Source: JAAUQA01 sp036351435 (GTDB lineage: Bacteria > Pseudomonadota > Gammaproteobacteria > Competibacterales > Competibacteraceae). From it: 6,372 nt of DNA. The notes beneath the pieces were generated by a model that did not search any database, was not told where the DNA came from, and saw only the letters and a list, made by a program, of their open reading frames with translations. Below are positions 1-6,372 of this stretch, piece after piece. A program made the position numbers and the translations under genes. The stretch lies in the NCBI GenBank assembly GCA_036351435.1, contig JAZBPA010000442.1:1-6372 (forward strand). Reading direction: 5' to 3'. The number at the start of each line of letters is the position of its first letter. Positions within the stretch are counted from its first letter, which is position 1.

Positions 1-330
1 CATGAATGGCCCCAATCGGTCAGCCAAAGGCGATAGTCGCTTAAAGAATTCTCTGGTTTCAGCGCCAGTGTGGCGTAAACGCCGATCATGGGTAATGGCG
101 CGGGAAAATTTGCAGGAAAAATGAAACGATTCCGGCGTTTCGTTACGCCAACGGATTACCGTGTCCGCTGTGGGGAGGGCGTAAAACGTGGTATTCCCCT
201 CAACCGTGTTGAAAACCGAGGAGTATTGCCGCAAAAAATTGGCGGGACGCGCAGAGACGTTGAAGAATCGGCCAGTCCAGTCGCGATTGCTCCAGAGCGG
301 ACAACCCAGATAATACTGTTGAATGCTCAT
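1..330 (-). CDS. DUF72 / YecE-family protein, N-terminal 110 residues (cut by left window edge)
   Basis: The minus-strand frame starts at an ATG at 328-330 and stays open to base 1, giving 110 codons with no stop. The start reads MSIQQYYLGCPLWSNRDW, followed by a stretch around residues 35-50 containing QYSSVFNTVEGNTTFYALP, then IRWRNETPESFHFSCKF and, near the end, RLSPLADRLGPF. This order matches the DUF72/YecE family as I remember E. coli YecE: the GxPxW first strand, the NTVEGNTTFYALP block, the W-R-E-T-P segment and the KFSRAITH segment. The family has a TIM-barrel fold and its biochemical role is unsettled, so no function is claimed. Full-length members are about 250-300 residues, so more than half is missing to the left. 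The conserved first strand begins at about residue 6, so a downstream start is unlikely. A GGAGG Shine-Dalgarno lies 9 nt upstream (plus positions 340-344), inside the terminator hairpin of the preceding gene. Confidence 0.87.
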   Translation of the reverse strand, partial: MSIQQYYLGCPLWSNRDWTGRFFNVSARPANFLRQYSSVFNTVEGNTTFYALPTADTVIRWRNETPESFHFSCKFSRAITHDRRLRHTGAETREFFKRLSPLADRLGPFM

Positions 331-333
331 AAA

Positions 334-361
334 AATACCCCTCCAACTAAGGAGGGGTATT
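334..361 (-). terminator. Intrinsic terminator of the acyl-CoA dehydrogenase gene
   Basis: There is a perfect 11-bp inverted repeat, AATACCCCTCC (334-344) and GGAGGGGTATT (351-361), with a 6-nt loop (345-350). Read on the minus strand, the stem has a GC-rich upper part and runs directly into five U residues (331-335), the hallmark of a Rho-independent terminator. It lies 28 nt after the stop codon of the acyl-CoA dehydrogenase gene. There is no T-run on the plus strand, so it is directional. Its U-run ends at the ATG of the next gene, which is unusually tight. Confidence 0.8.
340..344 (-). promoter_or_regulatory. Shine-Dalgarno of the DUF72 gene, buried in a hairpin arm
   Basis: The minus strand reads GGAGG here (within GGAGGGG, 338-344), 9 nt before the ATG at 330. 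It is the only purine-rich site available to this gene. It forms part of the 3' arm of the 334-361 stem, so a transcript reading through from upstream would have it base-paired. Confidence 0.65.
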
Positions 362-389
362 GGGCGTGGCCGAGTGAGTCGTCGAGAAC

Positions 390-2180
390 TTAGAAGGACT
401 CTTCGCTCAACGCCATCAGCGTGTCGGCGCCAGACTTCAGCTTGGCCAGATGGGCAGCGGAATCGGGCATCATGCGTTCAAAGAAGAACTTGGCGAGTAC
501 CAGCTTATCTTGATAAAACTGGGTATCACCTTCGCCGGAAGCAATTTTTTCCTTGGCCGCCTTGACGATTCTCACCCACATGTAGCCCATGGTGACCAAC
601 GCCATGATGTACAGCATATCGGTGGCAGCAGCTCCGGCATGTTCGGGATTTTTCATGCCATTGTCGACCATCCATCCGCTGGCTTCGAACATGTGTTCCA
701 AGGCACCCATCACCGGTTGTACGAACGGCGCCATTTCGGGATCGGCCATTTGCTGCTCGCAGTAACTGCCGATTTCGCCGAAGAACACCTGTACGGCGCG
801 GCCTTTGTTGGCGGTCATCTTACGACCGACCAGATCCAACGCCTGAATGCCGTTAGCGCCCTCGTAGATTTGCGCCACGCGCACGTCACGAATGAATTGC
901 TCCATGCCCCATTCACGGACATAACCGTGACCACCGAAACATTGCAGGCTTAAATTCGCCGTCATAAAGCCCATGTCGGTGAAATAGGCTTTGATGACCG
1001 GGGTCAGCAGACCCAACAGATCGTCGGCTTTGTAGCGTTCTTTCTGATCCGGGTGTTTGCGCGCCATATCGACCAACATGCCGGCCCAATAGGCAATACC
1101 GCGTGCAGCCTCGCAGAAAGAGCGGGCGGTCAGCAACATTTTGCGAATATCGGGATGGACGATAATGGGATCGGCTGGTTTATCCGGTGCCTTCGGACCG
1201 GTCAAGGAGCGCATCTGCAAGCGTTCCTTGGAGTACGCAACGGCATTCTCATAAGCGACTTGCGCGATGGCCAATCCTTGCATGCCGACACCCAGGCGGG
1301 CGGCATTCATCATGGTGAACATGGCCATCAAGCCCTTATTGGGTTCGCCGACCATGTAGCCCACGGCGTCTTCGAAATTCATTACGCATGTGGAATTGCC
1401 GTGAATGCCCAGCTTTTCTTCCAAACGGCCACATTCGACCTTGTTCTGTGCGCCCAGACTGCCATCGTCATTAACCAGCATCTTGGGCACCACGAACAAA
1501 CTGATGCCTTTAGTTCCTGGCGGGGCATCGGGCATGCGAGCCAGCACCAAATGGATAATGTTTTCGGTCAGATCATGATCGCCGGCAGAGATGAAAATCT
1601 TACTGCCGGTAATCAAATAGGTGCCGTCAGCTTGCGGTACCGCCTTGGTACGCAGAATACCCAAATCGGTGCCGGCCTGCGCCTCAGTGAGGTTCATGGT
1701 GCCAGTCCATTCACCGCTGATTAGCTTCGGCAAATAACGATCCTTCAACTCCTTGGAACCATGCTGTTCCAGGGCATCAATCGCGCCGTGAGTCAGGCCC
1801 GGATACATCGAAAAGGAGAAATTCGCCGAACAGATCATTTCGTTCATGGCGATGCCGAGCACATACGGCAGACCTTGCCCGTCGTATTCGGGATCACCGG
1901 TCAGTGCACTCCAACCGCCTTCCATGAACGCCTGATAGGCTTCCTTGAACCCAGCAGGGGTGGTGACCTTGCCATCCTTTAAGTGGCAGCCTTCCTCGTC
2001 GCCCGGCAGATTCAGGGGCTGAATCACTTCTCCGGACAGTTTGGCGCATTCTTCTAAAATGGCTGCAACCGTGCTGCGGTCCGCTTCGCCATAACCCTCT
2101 ACATCTTGATAGCTATCCATGTTGAGGACATCGAACAGGATAAACTCCATATCACGCACAGGAGCGTTGTAAGTCGGCAT
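390..2180 (-). CDS. Acyl-CoA dehydrogenase, long DmdC-like type (596 aa)
   Basis: This is a flavoenzyme expected to oxidise an acyl-CoA to the trans-2-enoyl-CoA in the cytoplasm, passing electrons to an electron-transfer flavoprotein. Visible motifs in order are the N-terminal helical domain (about 35-155), the FAD/substrate segment MNLTEAQAGTDLG (162-174), the beta domain (about 175-275), and the C-terminal helical domain with QCFGGHGYVREWGMEQFIRD (413-432). The motif IYEGANGIQALDL (438-450) has Glu440 in the position of the catalytic base of medium-chain dehydrogenases. About 125 further residues match the extra C-terminal domain of the long family that includes 3-methylmercaptopropionyl-CoA dehydrogenase (DmdC). 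The length of 596 is normal for that group. The N-terminus MPTYNAPVRDMEFIL is typical, so the start is secure. AAAGGG lies 10 nt upstream. Many DmdC relatives act on ordinary fatty acyl-CoAs, so the substrate is open and no dmd symbol is given. Confidence 0.93.
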   Translation of the reverse strand: MPTYNAPVRDMEFILFDVLNMDSYQDVEGYGEADRSTVAAILEECAKLSGEVIQPLNLPGDEEGCHLKDGKVTTPAGFKEAYQAFMEGGWSALTGDPEYDGQGLPYVLGIAMNEMICSANFSFSMYPGLTHGAIDALEQHGSKELKDRYLPKLISGEWTGTMNLTEAQAGTDLGILRTKAVPQADGTYLITGSKIFISAGDHDLTENIIHLVLARMPDAPPGTKGISLFVVPKMLVNDDGSLGAQNKVECGRLEEKLGIHGNSTCVMNFEDAVGYMVGEPNKGLMAMFTMMNAARLGVGMQGLAIAQVAYENAVAYSKERLQMRSLTGPKAPDKPADPIIVHPDIRKMLLTARSFCEAARGIAYWAGMLVDMARKHPDQKERYKADDLLGLLTPVIKAYFTDMGFMTANLSLQCFGGHGYVREWGMEQFIRDVRVAQIYEGANGIQALDLVGRKMTANKGRAVQVFFGEIGSYCEQQMADPEMAPFVQPVMGALEHMFEASGWMVDNGMKNPEHAGAAATDMLYIMALVTMGYMWVRIVKAAKEKIASGEGDTQFYQDKLVLAKFFFERMMPDSAAHLAKLKSGADTLMALSEESF

Positions 2181-2274
2181 ATTACTAGTACCCTTTGGCT
2201 AGTTGTTCACGCTGTCGTTGAGCGCGGCGGGAAATCGGCCCGGTGCATGGAGCACATCATCGGACCGGACTGTG

Positions 2275-2301
2275 ATTATGCGCTGTTACAGAATATATCA
2301 A
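2275..2301 (-). promoter_or_regulatory. Possible weak promoter for the acyl-CoA dehydrogenase gene
   Basis: On the minus strand, TTGATA (2296-2301, resembling TTGACA) is followed after 15 nt by CATAAT (2275-2280, resembling TATAAT). The 15-nt spacer is short for sigma-70. The site lies in the only gap upstream of the gene and would give a leader of roughly 85-90 nt. The call rests on consensus matching by eye. If it is wrong, the gene is probably cotranscribed with the acylase upstream, since no good terminator is seen between them. Confidence 0.3.
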
Positions 2302-2325
2302 AAATACCAGAGCCTGTCGGCTTTG

Positions 2326-4764
2326 TCATGGGGTCTGCCTCCCCTCAGTCGGAGTCGGAATCAGAGTCAGGGTATTGACCGGAGAGCCCGGCAGAAAAGC
2401 GCTTGGTCGACCTTGTACCCAAGCCTGGTGTCCGTCTCGATAATGTGGCGACAACGGATGCCCGCTTTGCCCTGCCGGCATGTGGAAGATGCCTTGCTCT
2501 TCCCGTCCCGGCGAGACCACCATGCGCTGCGAAGCACCTGCCGTCGGCGTTTGTACGCGGGGCATATTAATATCGCCGGGTAGCGCTATGTCGGGCATGT
2601 CCAGCCACGCCTCAAGCCAGGGTACGAAACGGCTGAAAGGGTGATCAATGCGACTGGTATTATGGGCTCCCCAGGTGTATGTGGTTAAATCGGAACCTTC
2701 GTTTGCCTGTTGCTCCAGCACGTCATCCACGCCGGCGAGCAGCAGCTGTTGCCAATCGGAGTAACGACTATCCAGCAGGTTCTGGGGTTGCTCGGTGATC
2801 AGTCGCCACAGCGGACCTTCTTGTTGCCGAATCCAGTCGTAATTGAAGTGCTCGTCAGCCTGTATGCAAGCGACCACTAGGGGCGTGAACACCCGATTGG
2901 AGACAGCTCCACGGAAGTTGCGCACCAACCGATAACCGACGGAATCGACCGCCGCTCGACCGCCCCAGTTTTCTACATAATGACGTAATTCGCGACGGCT
3001 AGAGTTATCATCCAGCGTTTCCGGGGTCAGCACCGTAAGCAACAAGTCCTGCCAACGTGACAAAAACAACGCGCGGTCATCCAATTGCAACGCCAGCATA
3101 TCTTGCTCGTCGGGACCTTCCATGGTTATTAAGGCATCGCGGATTTGTTGAGCGCGGGCACCCAACCGATAACCGCCATAACCGATTTTAGCCAACCACT
3201 CGCTGCTGACGACCCGGGCATTAGCGGTCCACAATCGACCTGAAAGCGGATCGACGATGCGAGGATATTCTGCGGGTTGCAACCAGCCGTCCCAACCCCG
3301 ACTGCCATCGGCCCAAATTTGCGGAGTACGGCCGCTGTGACCGAAACGGCGCGGAATTGGTCCTAGAATCGTCCAGCCGATATGGCCATCAGCATCAGCG
3401 ACAACAAAATTCTGTGCCGGTACCCCAGTTTGCTGAGCAACTGTCATGGCCTGATCCACAGTGGTCGCGGTTTCCAGTCGGAGCAATCCCAGATTAACCG
3501 CTTCTTGATCATGGGCAACCCAACGTAATGCCCGCAAACGGCCTTGATGATCGGTGTCGTAAACCGGTCCCCAGTGGGTTTCTCGAATAGTCAGTATGTC
3601 GTCTGCGGCGTCCTTAACCGCGATGGTTTCCTGAACTTGTTGAAAACGGCGTGGACCTTCCGGGGTGAGATACGTCTCCGGGTCGTCCATCGGCGAGGTA
3701 AGCAACACCAAATCGTTCCAATCGCCTTGGGAATTAGTCAGCCCCCAGGCGACATGACCATTACTGCCGACCACGATTGCCGGTGCGCCGGGCAAGGTTG
3801 CGCCGGTAATCTGTCGTTCCTGACCGTTATCGGCGGGATAAACCAAGGAGACCCGATACCAGATATTGGGTACGCTCAAGCCTAAATGCATATCATCGGC
3901 GAGCAGTGCGCTGCCGTGAGCCGTTTCACTACCCGTTACCGCCCAATTATTGCTGCCGGTAGCCACGGTTTCATCGGTATGGCGAAAAGGCTGGTCGTTC
4001 TCAGCAAGTGGAGTCGGTGGTTGCCGGCGCAGATCAAGGACTTCCGGACCCGGTGGTGCAGGTGTAGAAAACACCAACCCCTGTAATGGCGCATCCCATT
4101 CGGTGCCGGGAGGCGCTAGAAAGGCAAATAATTCAGCTGGTAATACGTCGTGCATGATGCCGTAAAAAGATTCGCGTTTCGCCTCACGGCCTTGCAAATC
4201 CAGATACATGGCGTAGATCACCAGCAGCGTGTCTTCCGGTTGCCAGGGCTGCGGGGTAGTTCGCAGCAAAAGGTATTCGAAGGGTGGTGCAGCGAGAGCC
4301 GAAAGGCCGGCATTGACCCCGTTGGTATAACGGGCGATCAAAGTTTGATCGGTTTCCGGGAACGTGGGCAATACCTCGCGCGCCCGGGTCCGGAAGCGGT
4401 GAATGCGGGCGGCGCGATCCTTGGGCAAGGCTGCAATGCCCACTATTTCAGCGAGTTCCCCGGCAGCTACGCGGCGCAGCAAATCCATCTGGAAAAATCG
4501 GTCCTGAGCGTGTACAAAACCGGTGGCGTGCGCCACATCCAGCCGATTGGTACCGTGAATAGTTGGAATGCCTAACCCGTCACGCTGTATGGTTACGCGA
4601 TCCGACAGACCCGCTAGCGACAATTGACCATTGAGTTGCGGCAAACTGTTGTGTAGTTGCGCATATAACCAAACGCCTCCGGCTATTCCCAATATCAATA
4701 AACCGCTGGTGAGGATCAATACCCAGCGTAAAATAAAGTGCAGTGTTAGTTTGCGATTGTTCAT
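2326..4764 (-). CDS. Penicillin-acylase-family Ntn hydrolase, membrane-anchored or exported
   Basis: This is an N-terminal-nucleophile amidase of the penicillin G acylase / acyl-homoserine-lactone acylase superfamily. Such proteins are made as one precursor, exported, and self-cleaved into alpha and beta chains. Numbering is from the ATG at 4764 (812 aa). Residues 6-35 give a basic start and one hydrophobic segment (ILRWVLILTSGLLILGIAGG) without a clear signal-peptidase site, so a membrane anchor is likely. The alpha-chain region includes GFVHAQDRFFQMDLLRR (82-98). A proline-rich linker precedes GSNNWAV (270-276), where Ser271 is the expected nucleophile and new beta-chain N-terminus. LWTAN with Asn515 lies 244 residues later and fits the oxyanion-hole Asn of penicillin G acylase (beta-241). 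GQSGHPLSPHY near the C-terminus is also typical. Length fits the family. Substrate cannot be told: beta-lactams, homoserine lactones and other N-acyl amides are all possible. An alternative ATG at 4809 adds 15 residues rich in Arg, with rare-looking codons (CTA, AGA). I prefer 4764, although neither start has a strong Shine-Dalgarno. Confidence 0.92.
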   Translation of the reverse strand: MNNRKLTLHFILRWVLILTSGLLILGIAGGVWLYAQLHNSLPQLNGQLSLAGLSDRVTIQRDGLGIPTIHGTNRLDVAHATGFVHAQDRFFQMDLLRRVAAGELAEIVGIAALPKDRAARIHRFRTRAREVLPTFPETDQTLIARYTNGVNAGLSALAAPPFEYLLLRTTPQPWQPEDTLLVIYAMYLDLQGREAKRESFYGIMHDVLPAELFAFLAPPGTEWDAPLQGLVFSTPAPPGPEVLDLRRQPPTPLAENDQPFRHTDETVATGSNNWAVTGSETAHGSALLADDMHLGLSVPNIWYRVSLVYPADNGQERQITGATLPGAPAIVVGSNGHVAWGLTNSQGDWNDLVLLTSPMDDPETYLTPEGPRRFQQVQETIAVKDAADDILTIRETHWGPVYDTDHQGRLRALRWVAHDQEAVNLGLLRLETATTVDQAMTVAQQTGVPAQNFVVADADGHIGWTILGPIPRRFGHSGRTPQIWADGSRGWDGWLQPAEYPRIVDPLSGRLWTANARVVSSEWLAKIGYGGYRLGARAQQIRDALITMEGPDEQDMLALQLDDRALFLSRWQDLLLTVLTPETLDDNSSRRELRHYVENWGGRAAVDSVGYRLVRNFRGAVSNRVFTPLVVACIQADEHFNYDWIRQQEGPLWRLITEQPQNLLDSRYSDWQQLLLAGVDDVLEQQANEGSDLTTYTWGAHNTSRIDHPFSRFVPWLEAWLDMPDIALPGDINMPRVQTPTAGASQRMVVSPGREEQGIFHMPAGQSGHPLSPHYRDGHQAWVQGRPSAFLPGSPVNTLTLIPTPTEGRQTP

Positions 4765-4850
4765 AACGATCCGACCGGTTCGTTCTCGAAAGCGCGCGTA
4801 TCTTAGCATTATCGCTGCGTTTCCGTTTTTACATCACTGCAGCGAATGGT
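4765..4850. promoter_or_regulatory. Divergent intergenic region between acylase and AEC permease genes
   Basis: These 86 bp must carry the start signals of both divergent genes if neither is read from farther away. On the minus strand, GATAAT (4808-4813) is a fair -10 box, but no matching -35 was found. It would overlap the alternative acylase ATG at 4809, which mildly favours the 4764 start. On the plus strand only weak -10 candidates occur (TATCTT at 4799-4804, CATTAT at 4807-4812). No clear operator palindrome was seen beyond ACCGGT. Confidence 0.35.
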
Positions 4851-5795
4851 ATGCAAGAACTCTTCAATATCGTCCTGCCGGTTTTCTGCATTATCTTGAC
4901 CGGTTATTTGGCGCGCCATTTTAATGTGCTCGGCGAAGCCAGCGCCGAAGCACTGAACCGCTTCGTTTATTACATTGCCATTCCACCGCTGATGTTTTTG
5001 ACTACGGCGCGGGTACCGCTGGCGGAAATTCTGAATGGACCATTCATCGCGGTATATATCGTCGGCAATCTGCTCACTCTGTTATTAGCGGTGACCGTAG
5101 CGAGACTGGTATTCGGCTATCGTGATGTGCGGGCATTGACCGTGCATGGGTTCGCGGTGACCTTCGCTAATACGGTTTACATGGGTATTCCGCTGTTTCT
5201 GGCGGCGTTTGGCCGCGAGGGGACAACGCCAATCGTGGTGGCCGCTTTGGTCAGCAATGTGCTGTTCATCGGCGCGGCCATCGTGTTTTTTGAACTGGGT
5301 CAAGCGGGCGGAAAAGGGTATCGGCGCATTGTCCACGATGTTGGTGAAGCCTTGTTAAAAAGCCCGATTTTACTGTCTCTTGCGGCCGGTTTATTGGTGT
5401 CTTATCTGGAGTGGCGGTTACCCGTGCCCATCACCAATTATCTTGATATGATCGCCAATGCGGCAGGTCCCACGGCGTTGTTTACCTTGGGCTTGTCATT
5501 GTACGGGCACTCCTTGCGCACTGATTTCGGCGAGGTGGCATGGCTGAGCTTTGTCAAACTGGTCATCAATCCGTGGATTACCTGGGGCTTGATTTTGTAT
5601 CTGTTCCCGCTGGAGCCGTTCTGGGCCGAGTCGGCGGTGTTAATCGCGGCGATTCCCACCGGGGCACTGGTGTTCGTATTTGCCCAGCGATACGGAGTAT
5701 ATGTGCGGCAAAGCGCCGCCGTGGTGGTAGTGACCACGGCAGTGTCGGTGTTGACGTTATCACTTTTATTGGCTGGATTTAGCGGGAGTGGTTAG
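4851..5795 (+). CDS. AEC (auxin efflux carrier) family transporter
   Basis: This is an inner-membrane permease of the AEC family, secondary carriers whose bacterial members are linked to export or uptake of malate, malonate and similar small acids. The 314-residue protein is almost wholly hydrophobic, with about ten membrane segments by eye (roughly 5-22, 36-53, 65-88, 98-119, 126-148, 171-187, 204-219, 228-251, 258-280, 288-308). This is the usual AEC layout of two five-helix halves. Family landmarks are the opening LPVFCIILTGYLAR, the helix-4 motif FANTVYMGIPLF (105-116), FTLGLSL (211-217), KLVINPWITW (236-245) and IPTGALVFVFAQRYG (268-282). Length is normal. The start fits the family N-terminus, but the upstream AGCGAATGGT is a poor ribosome binding site. 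It is transcribed away from the acylase gene and converges on the SGNH-like gene. The substrate is unknown. Confidence 0.92.
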   Translation: MQELFNIVLPVFCIILTGYLARHFNVLGEASAEALNRFVYYIAIPPLMFLTTARVPLAEILNGPFIAVYIVGNLLTLLLAVTVARLVFGYRDVRALTVHGFAVTFANTVYMGIPLFLAAFGREGTTPIVVAALVSNVLFIGAAIVFFELGQAGGKGYRRIVHDVGEALLKSPILLSLAAGLLVSYLEWRLPVPITNYLDMIANAAGPTALFTLGLSLYGHSLRTDFGEVAWLSFVKLVINPWITWGLILYLFPLEPFWAESAVLIAAIPTGALVFVFAQRYGVYVRQSAAVVVVTTAVSVLTLSLLLAGFSGSG

Positions 5796-5796
5796 T

Positions 5797-5819
5797 GGCT
5801 AGTGACTATACCGCTAGCC
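5797..5819. repeat. Stem-loop in the convergent spacer; possible terminator without U-run
   Basis: GGCTAGTG (5797-5804) and CGCTAGCC (5812-5819) form an 8-bp stem with one G-T wobble and a 7-nt loop. It begins 1 nt after the stop codon of the AEC gene and lies 28 bp before the end of the opposing gene. No T-run follows on either strand, so it is not a standard intrinsic terminator. It may act as a weak bidirectional stop or a 3'-end stabiliser. Confidence 0.45.
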
Positions 5820-5847
5820 GATCAAAGCAAGACCTGATGATGACCTG

Positions 5848-6372
5848 TCATGGATAGAGTAGCTCGAAGCGCTCGTCCCGCTTGCCGTCCATAATTGCTC
5901 CAGCCATCAATGATACAAGCTGAGCGGCGATTTCCACCGTGTAGTGCACATGGTCCCAGTAATTTTCGTCGGTCGTCGTAATGTCGGAATTGATCATGAA
6001 ATCCACCACATAGGCATTGGGATGACCCGACGCAAGTTCCACCACTCGGCGCTTACACTCATTCCAAACTAAGGCATCCTTCGACCCCGGAGTTGCTTGG
6101 TGGTACCAATGGTAGGGGACGAACAGCATGATCTTGCGTGTATCTGGGCCCAACTCACCGAGCATGGTCTTGAGTCGCTCTAGAGCCGGGTATTGCAATT
6201 CGGCTAGCTCCTCTGCAGAGAGCTGCACAGCCGGAACCTCCGGCGTTTTCACCTTGGGTTCAACCGATCCATAGATTTGGCGGCGGGCTTCGTCTAGATC
6301 GTACTCATCCATAGGCTTGGTAAACACTGTGTAGCCGTCCAGACCAGGTTCATACTGGCTTAGGCCGGTGAC
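5848..6372 (-). CDS. SGNH-hydrolase-like protein, C-terminal 174 residues (cut by right window edge)
   Basis: The minus-strand frame is open from the right edge to a TGA at 5848-5850. A GTG at 6325-6327 could be read as a start, but the frame continues upstream with no stop (VTGLSQYEPGLDGYT), so the gene very likely begins outside the window. Counting from the edge, a strand KIMLFVPYHWYH (80-91) is followed by VWNECKRR (102-109), YVVDFMINSDIT (121-132) and NYWDHVHY (137-144). Asp140 and His143 form a D-x-x-H pair as in the last conserved block of SGNH/GDSL hydrolases. The order of a strand ending in Pro-His, W-x-x-x-K-R, DF, and W-D/E-x-x-HY resembles unassigned SGNH-like proteins often met in cell-surface polysaccharide regions, recalled from general knowledge and not searched. 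The nucleophile block would lie in the missing N-terminal part. No substrate can be given. An AEC gene converges on it, so it belongs to a separate transcription unit. Confidence 0.78.
   Translation of the reverse strand, partial: VTGLSQYEPGLDGYTVFTKPMDEYDLDEARRQIYGSVEPKVKTPEVPAVQLSAEELAELQYPALERLKTMLGELGPDTRKIMLFVPYHWYHQATPGSKDALVWNECKRRVVELASGHPNAYVVDFMINSDITTTDENYWDHVHYTVEIAAQLVSLMAGAIMDGKRDERFELLYP

Noticed and set aside
88..393. A 101-codon plus-strand frame at the left edge
   Set aside because: It is opposite the DUF72 coding frame and crosses the terminator hairpin. Its product shows no recognisable domain.
1053..1724. A 223-codon open frame on the plus strand
   Set aside because: It lies wholly antisense to the well-supported acyl-CoA dehydrogenase, resembles no family I know, and its His/Gln-rich composition is typical of the reverse of a coding strand. 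The same applies to the plus-strand frames at 450-953 and 1761-1982.
2184..2203. ACTAG/CTAGT inverted repeat flanking the Shine-Dalgarno of the acyl-CoA dehydrogenase gene
   Set aside because: A 5-bp AT-rich stem with a 10-nt loop is expected by chance, and it would leave the ribosome binding site exposed in the loop.
2300..2322. Short hairpin AGCC-GACA-GGCT with five Us downstream on the minus strand, just after the acylase stop
   Set aside because: The stem is only 4 bp and is separated from the U-run by 6 nt, too weak to call a terminator.
2345..2375. Short degenerate repeat of GACTC/GATTC-like units at the end of the acylase gene
   Set aside because: It encodes a normal low-complexity C-terminal tail (TLIPTPTEG) and is too short to be a meaningful repeat array.
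4150..4575. A 141-codon plus-strand frame
   Set aside because: It is antisense to the acylase alpha-chain region, which shows clear family motifs on the minus strand.
4846..4899. Upstream ATG overlapping the AEC start (ATGGTATG), opening a 17-codon frame
   Set aside because: It has no ribosome binding site of its own and no recognisable leader-peptide features. It is most likely chance.
5789..5806. Tandem-like GTGGTTA-GTGGCTA-GTGAC at the AEC stop codon
   Set aside because: There are only two imperfect 7-mers, partly within the stop-codon region and the stem-loop. There is no sign of an integration or attachment site.

Overview
The window is ordinary-looking chromosomal DNA, probably from a gammaproteobacterium-like Gram-negative. 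The reasons are moderate GC, protein families typical of that group (a long acyl-CoA dehydrogenase of the DmdC type, a membrane-anchored penicillin-acylase-family protein and a YecE/DUF72 protein), and compact gene packing. The taxon cannot be fixed from sequence reading alone. I see no tRNA, rRNA, CRISPR array, insertion sequence or phage gene.

Layout from left to right. Positions 1-330 (minus) hold the first 110 codons of a DUF72/YecE-family gene that runs off the left edge. Positions 334-361 hold a strong 11-bp hairpin followed by a U-run on the minus strand. It should terminate the next gene, and it also contains the Shine-Dalgarno sequence of the DUF72 gene. Positions 390-2180 (minus) encode a 596-residue acyl-CoA dehydrogenase. 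A 145-bp gap follows, with a possible weak promoter. Positions 2326-4764 (minus, or 4809 with an alternative start) encode a penicillin-acylase-family Ntn hydrolase. A short divergent spacer separates it from 4851-5795 (plus), an AEC (auxin efflux carrier) family permease. A 52-bp convergent spacer with a stem-loop precedes 5848-6372 (minus), the C-terminal part of an SGNH-hydrolase-like protein that runs off the right edge.

How the genes may relate. Acylase, acyl-CoA dehydrogenase and DUF72 are codirectional on the minus strand and could be partly cotranscribed. An extracytoplasmic amidase that releases an acyl acid, followed by an enzyme that oxidises acyl-CoA, would make a sensible catabolic pair, but this is only inference. 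The AEC permease is transcribed divergently and could move an organic-acid substrate; nothing in the sequence names one. The SGNH-like gene looks unrelated to the others.

I found no convincing new multi-gene system. The most notable points are the terminator that doubles as a Shine-Dalgarno-masking hairpin at 334-361, and the unassigned SGNH-like protein at the right edge.
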